Below, in pieces: positions 63,157 to 64,000 of a stretch of 64,000 bases of DNA; the stretch's first letter is position 1; each line of letters opens with the position of its first letter. The stretch is taken from positions 1,248,689-1,312,688 of the forward strand of contig JADCRB010000065.1 of the NCBI GenBank assembly GCA_021464245.1, in the 5' to 3' direction. A model generated the notes under the pieces. It was given only the letters and a program-made list of their open reading frames with translations. It did not search any database and was not told the origin of the DNA. The translations under genes and the position numbers were made by a program. The DNA is from Carallia brachiata (taxonomy: Eukaryota; Streptophyta; Magnoliopsida; Malpighiales; Rhizophoraceae).

Positions 63157-63834
63157 TGTTGGCGTGGAGCAATTTTTTTTGGACTAAACACATAACAACG
63201 TTGAATTAAGATGGCTATTTAGAGTTGCAAAGACAACTTTGGTAGTTGATCGAATTTGGGCTATGAGACATGAGTTGGCATCCCCGAGGCTATTTTTCAG
63301 AGTCACGGACAATCACAAGAGCGCACCGCCAAATCCGATCATGGACGGAATGCCACTATCTGTTCGACTACTGGCCTGTAGGCCACAAATTTGCTTCAAG
63401 TGGCCGTGAGCTTTAGCCAGTGTTCTGCCCGTCAAGAAGGGAAATCGAAAGAGATAAACATATAGACACCTTTTTCTTCCTCTTTTTTTTTTAATTAGTG
63501 TTGATTAAGATTTGAATTCAATATCTTCAATTTTGAAAACGACTCTAATATAAAAAATTTTGATTTCTAATTTTGACAACGGTATAAAAAAGAAATTAAC
63601 AAAGCTACCAATTCAAAGATAATTGGACCCTGTCATCTTCAAGTCTATATGTTTATTTTGACTGTTTCAAAGTGTACATGCCGGCAATTCGTGGACTTTA
63701 ATGCAAGCGTGGAGAGAGAACTGTTCAGACTGCCTAAGACCGCAACCGGCTAAGTCATTATCGCCAATGGATCAGTTGTATTTGTACAATAAATTTCAAA
63801 GTTCATGCTTTCTTGACGATAAAAAAATTGTTGT

Positions 63835-63925
63835 TACAGCCGCCCTCTCCTTGCCTCGACGGCAATGCGTCCATGACATTAAGGTCATGGGTTCGAGGAA
63901 CGGTAGAAACAGCAACAACAAAAAA
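63835..63925 (+). mobile_element. tRNA-derived SINE-like remnant
   Basis: Contains AAGGTCATGGGTTCGAGGAA, matching a pol III B box (GGTTCGANNC type) in the context seen in plant tRNA-derived SINEs, followed by GGTAGAAACAGC, which resembles the start of the Au/TS SINE body. The left part and 3' tail are incomplete. Confidence 0.45.
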
Positions 63926-64000
63926 TGTTATTACATTATTGCTCCTTTTCTTTTGTTTTCCTTTTTATAGAAATACACTACTGTTTTAAAAAGGTCAATT

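Larger units (their letters stand above)
61419..64000. other. Spacer upstream of the Mpo1-like gene
   Basis: 2.6 kb with the promoter side of the Mpo1-like gene, a TA microsatellite (about 61482-61505), a duplicated 120-140 bp block (62851-63156) and a SINE-like remnant (63835-63925). No supportable gene; the 63701-63970 frame overlaps the SINE-like remnant. Confidence 0.6.

Noticed and set aside
1..64000. CRISPR arrays, bacterial operons, phage or rRNA genes
   Set aside because: None seen. Tandem repeats present are microsatellites or element-internal units, and gene structure is clearly plant nuclear.

Overview
This is a window of a plant nuclear genome, almost certainly a eudicot. It is AT-rich, its genes are split by GT-AG introns, and the families are typical of land plants: PLS-class PPR proteins, a plastid-targeted ribulose-phosphate epimerase, a miR164-type NAC factor, an NEN exonuclease and a RING-H2 NIP-like ligase. 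It also carries a decayed Ty1/copia retrotransposon and several MITE-like elements. One ambiguous base (position 2224) and a series of one-base homopolymer discrepancies point to a draft assembly.

Layout. 1-3194 (-): NEN-type DEDDh exonuclease, 3' end cut by the window edge. 4223-5894 (-): intronless PPR gene with two apparent frameshifts. 5895-10430: AT-rich spacer with an inverted-repeat element and a GC-rich, A-tailed retrosequence-like block. 10431-12369 (+): five-exon NIP-like RING-H2 gene. 14055-17355 (-): nine-exon chloroplast ribulose-phosphate 3-epimerase. 18044-19289: a 1.25-kb element with TTA target duplication and a ~0.9-kb purine-only tandem array. 19783-31284 (-): a 20-exon membrane protein with a J-like and thioredoxin-like folds, carrying a MITE and an LTR-type remnant in its introns. 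31285-36908: spacer. 36909-43962 (-): degenerate Ty1/copia element with two similar LTRs. 43963-48481: spacer. 48482-49721 (-): NAC100-like factor with a near-perfect miR164 site. 49722-57221: spacer with another MITE and a G-run. 57222-58694 (+): intact PPR gene. 58906-61418 (-): Mpo1/DUF962-like membrane protein. 61419-64000: spacer with a duplicated block and a SINE-like remnant.

The genes are independently transcribed and do not form a pathway. Genes are dense in the first 31 kb and in 57-61.4 kb, and mobile-element debris dominates between. The main signals for a second look are: six single-base homopolymer discrepancies in four otherwise well-conserved genes; a J/thioredoxin protein that has lost both the HPD and CxxC motifs; MITEs with tandemly expanded interiors; and the miR164 site. 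Exon boundaries were derived by hand from splice consensus, phase and protein family continuity.
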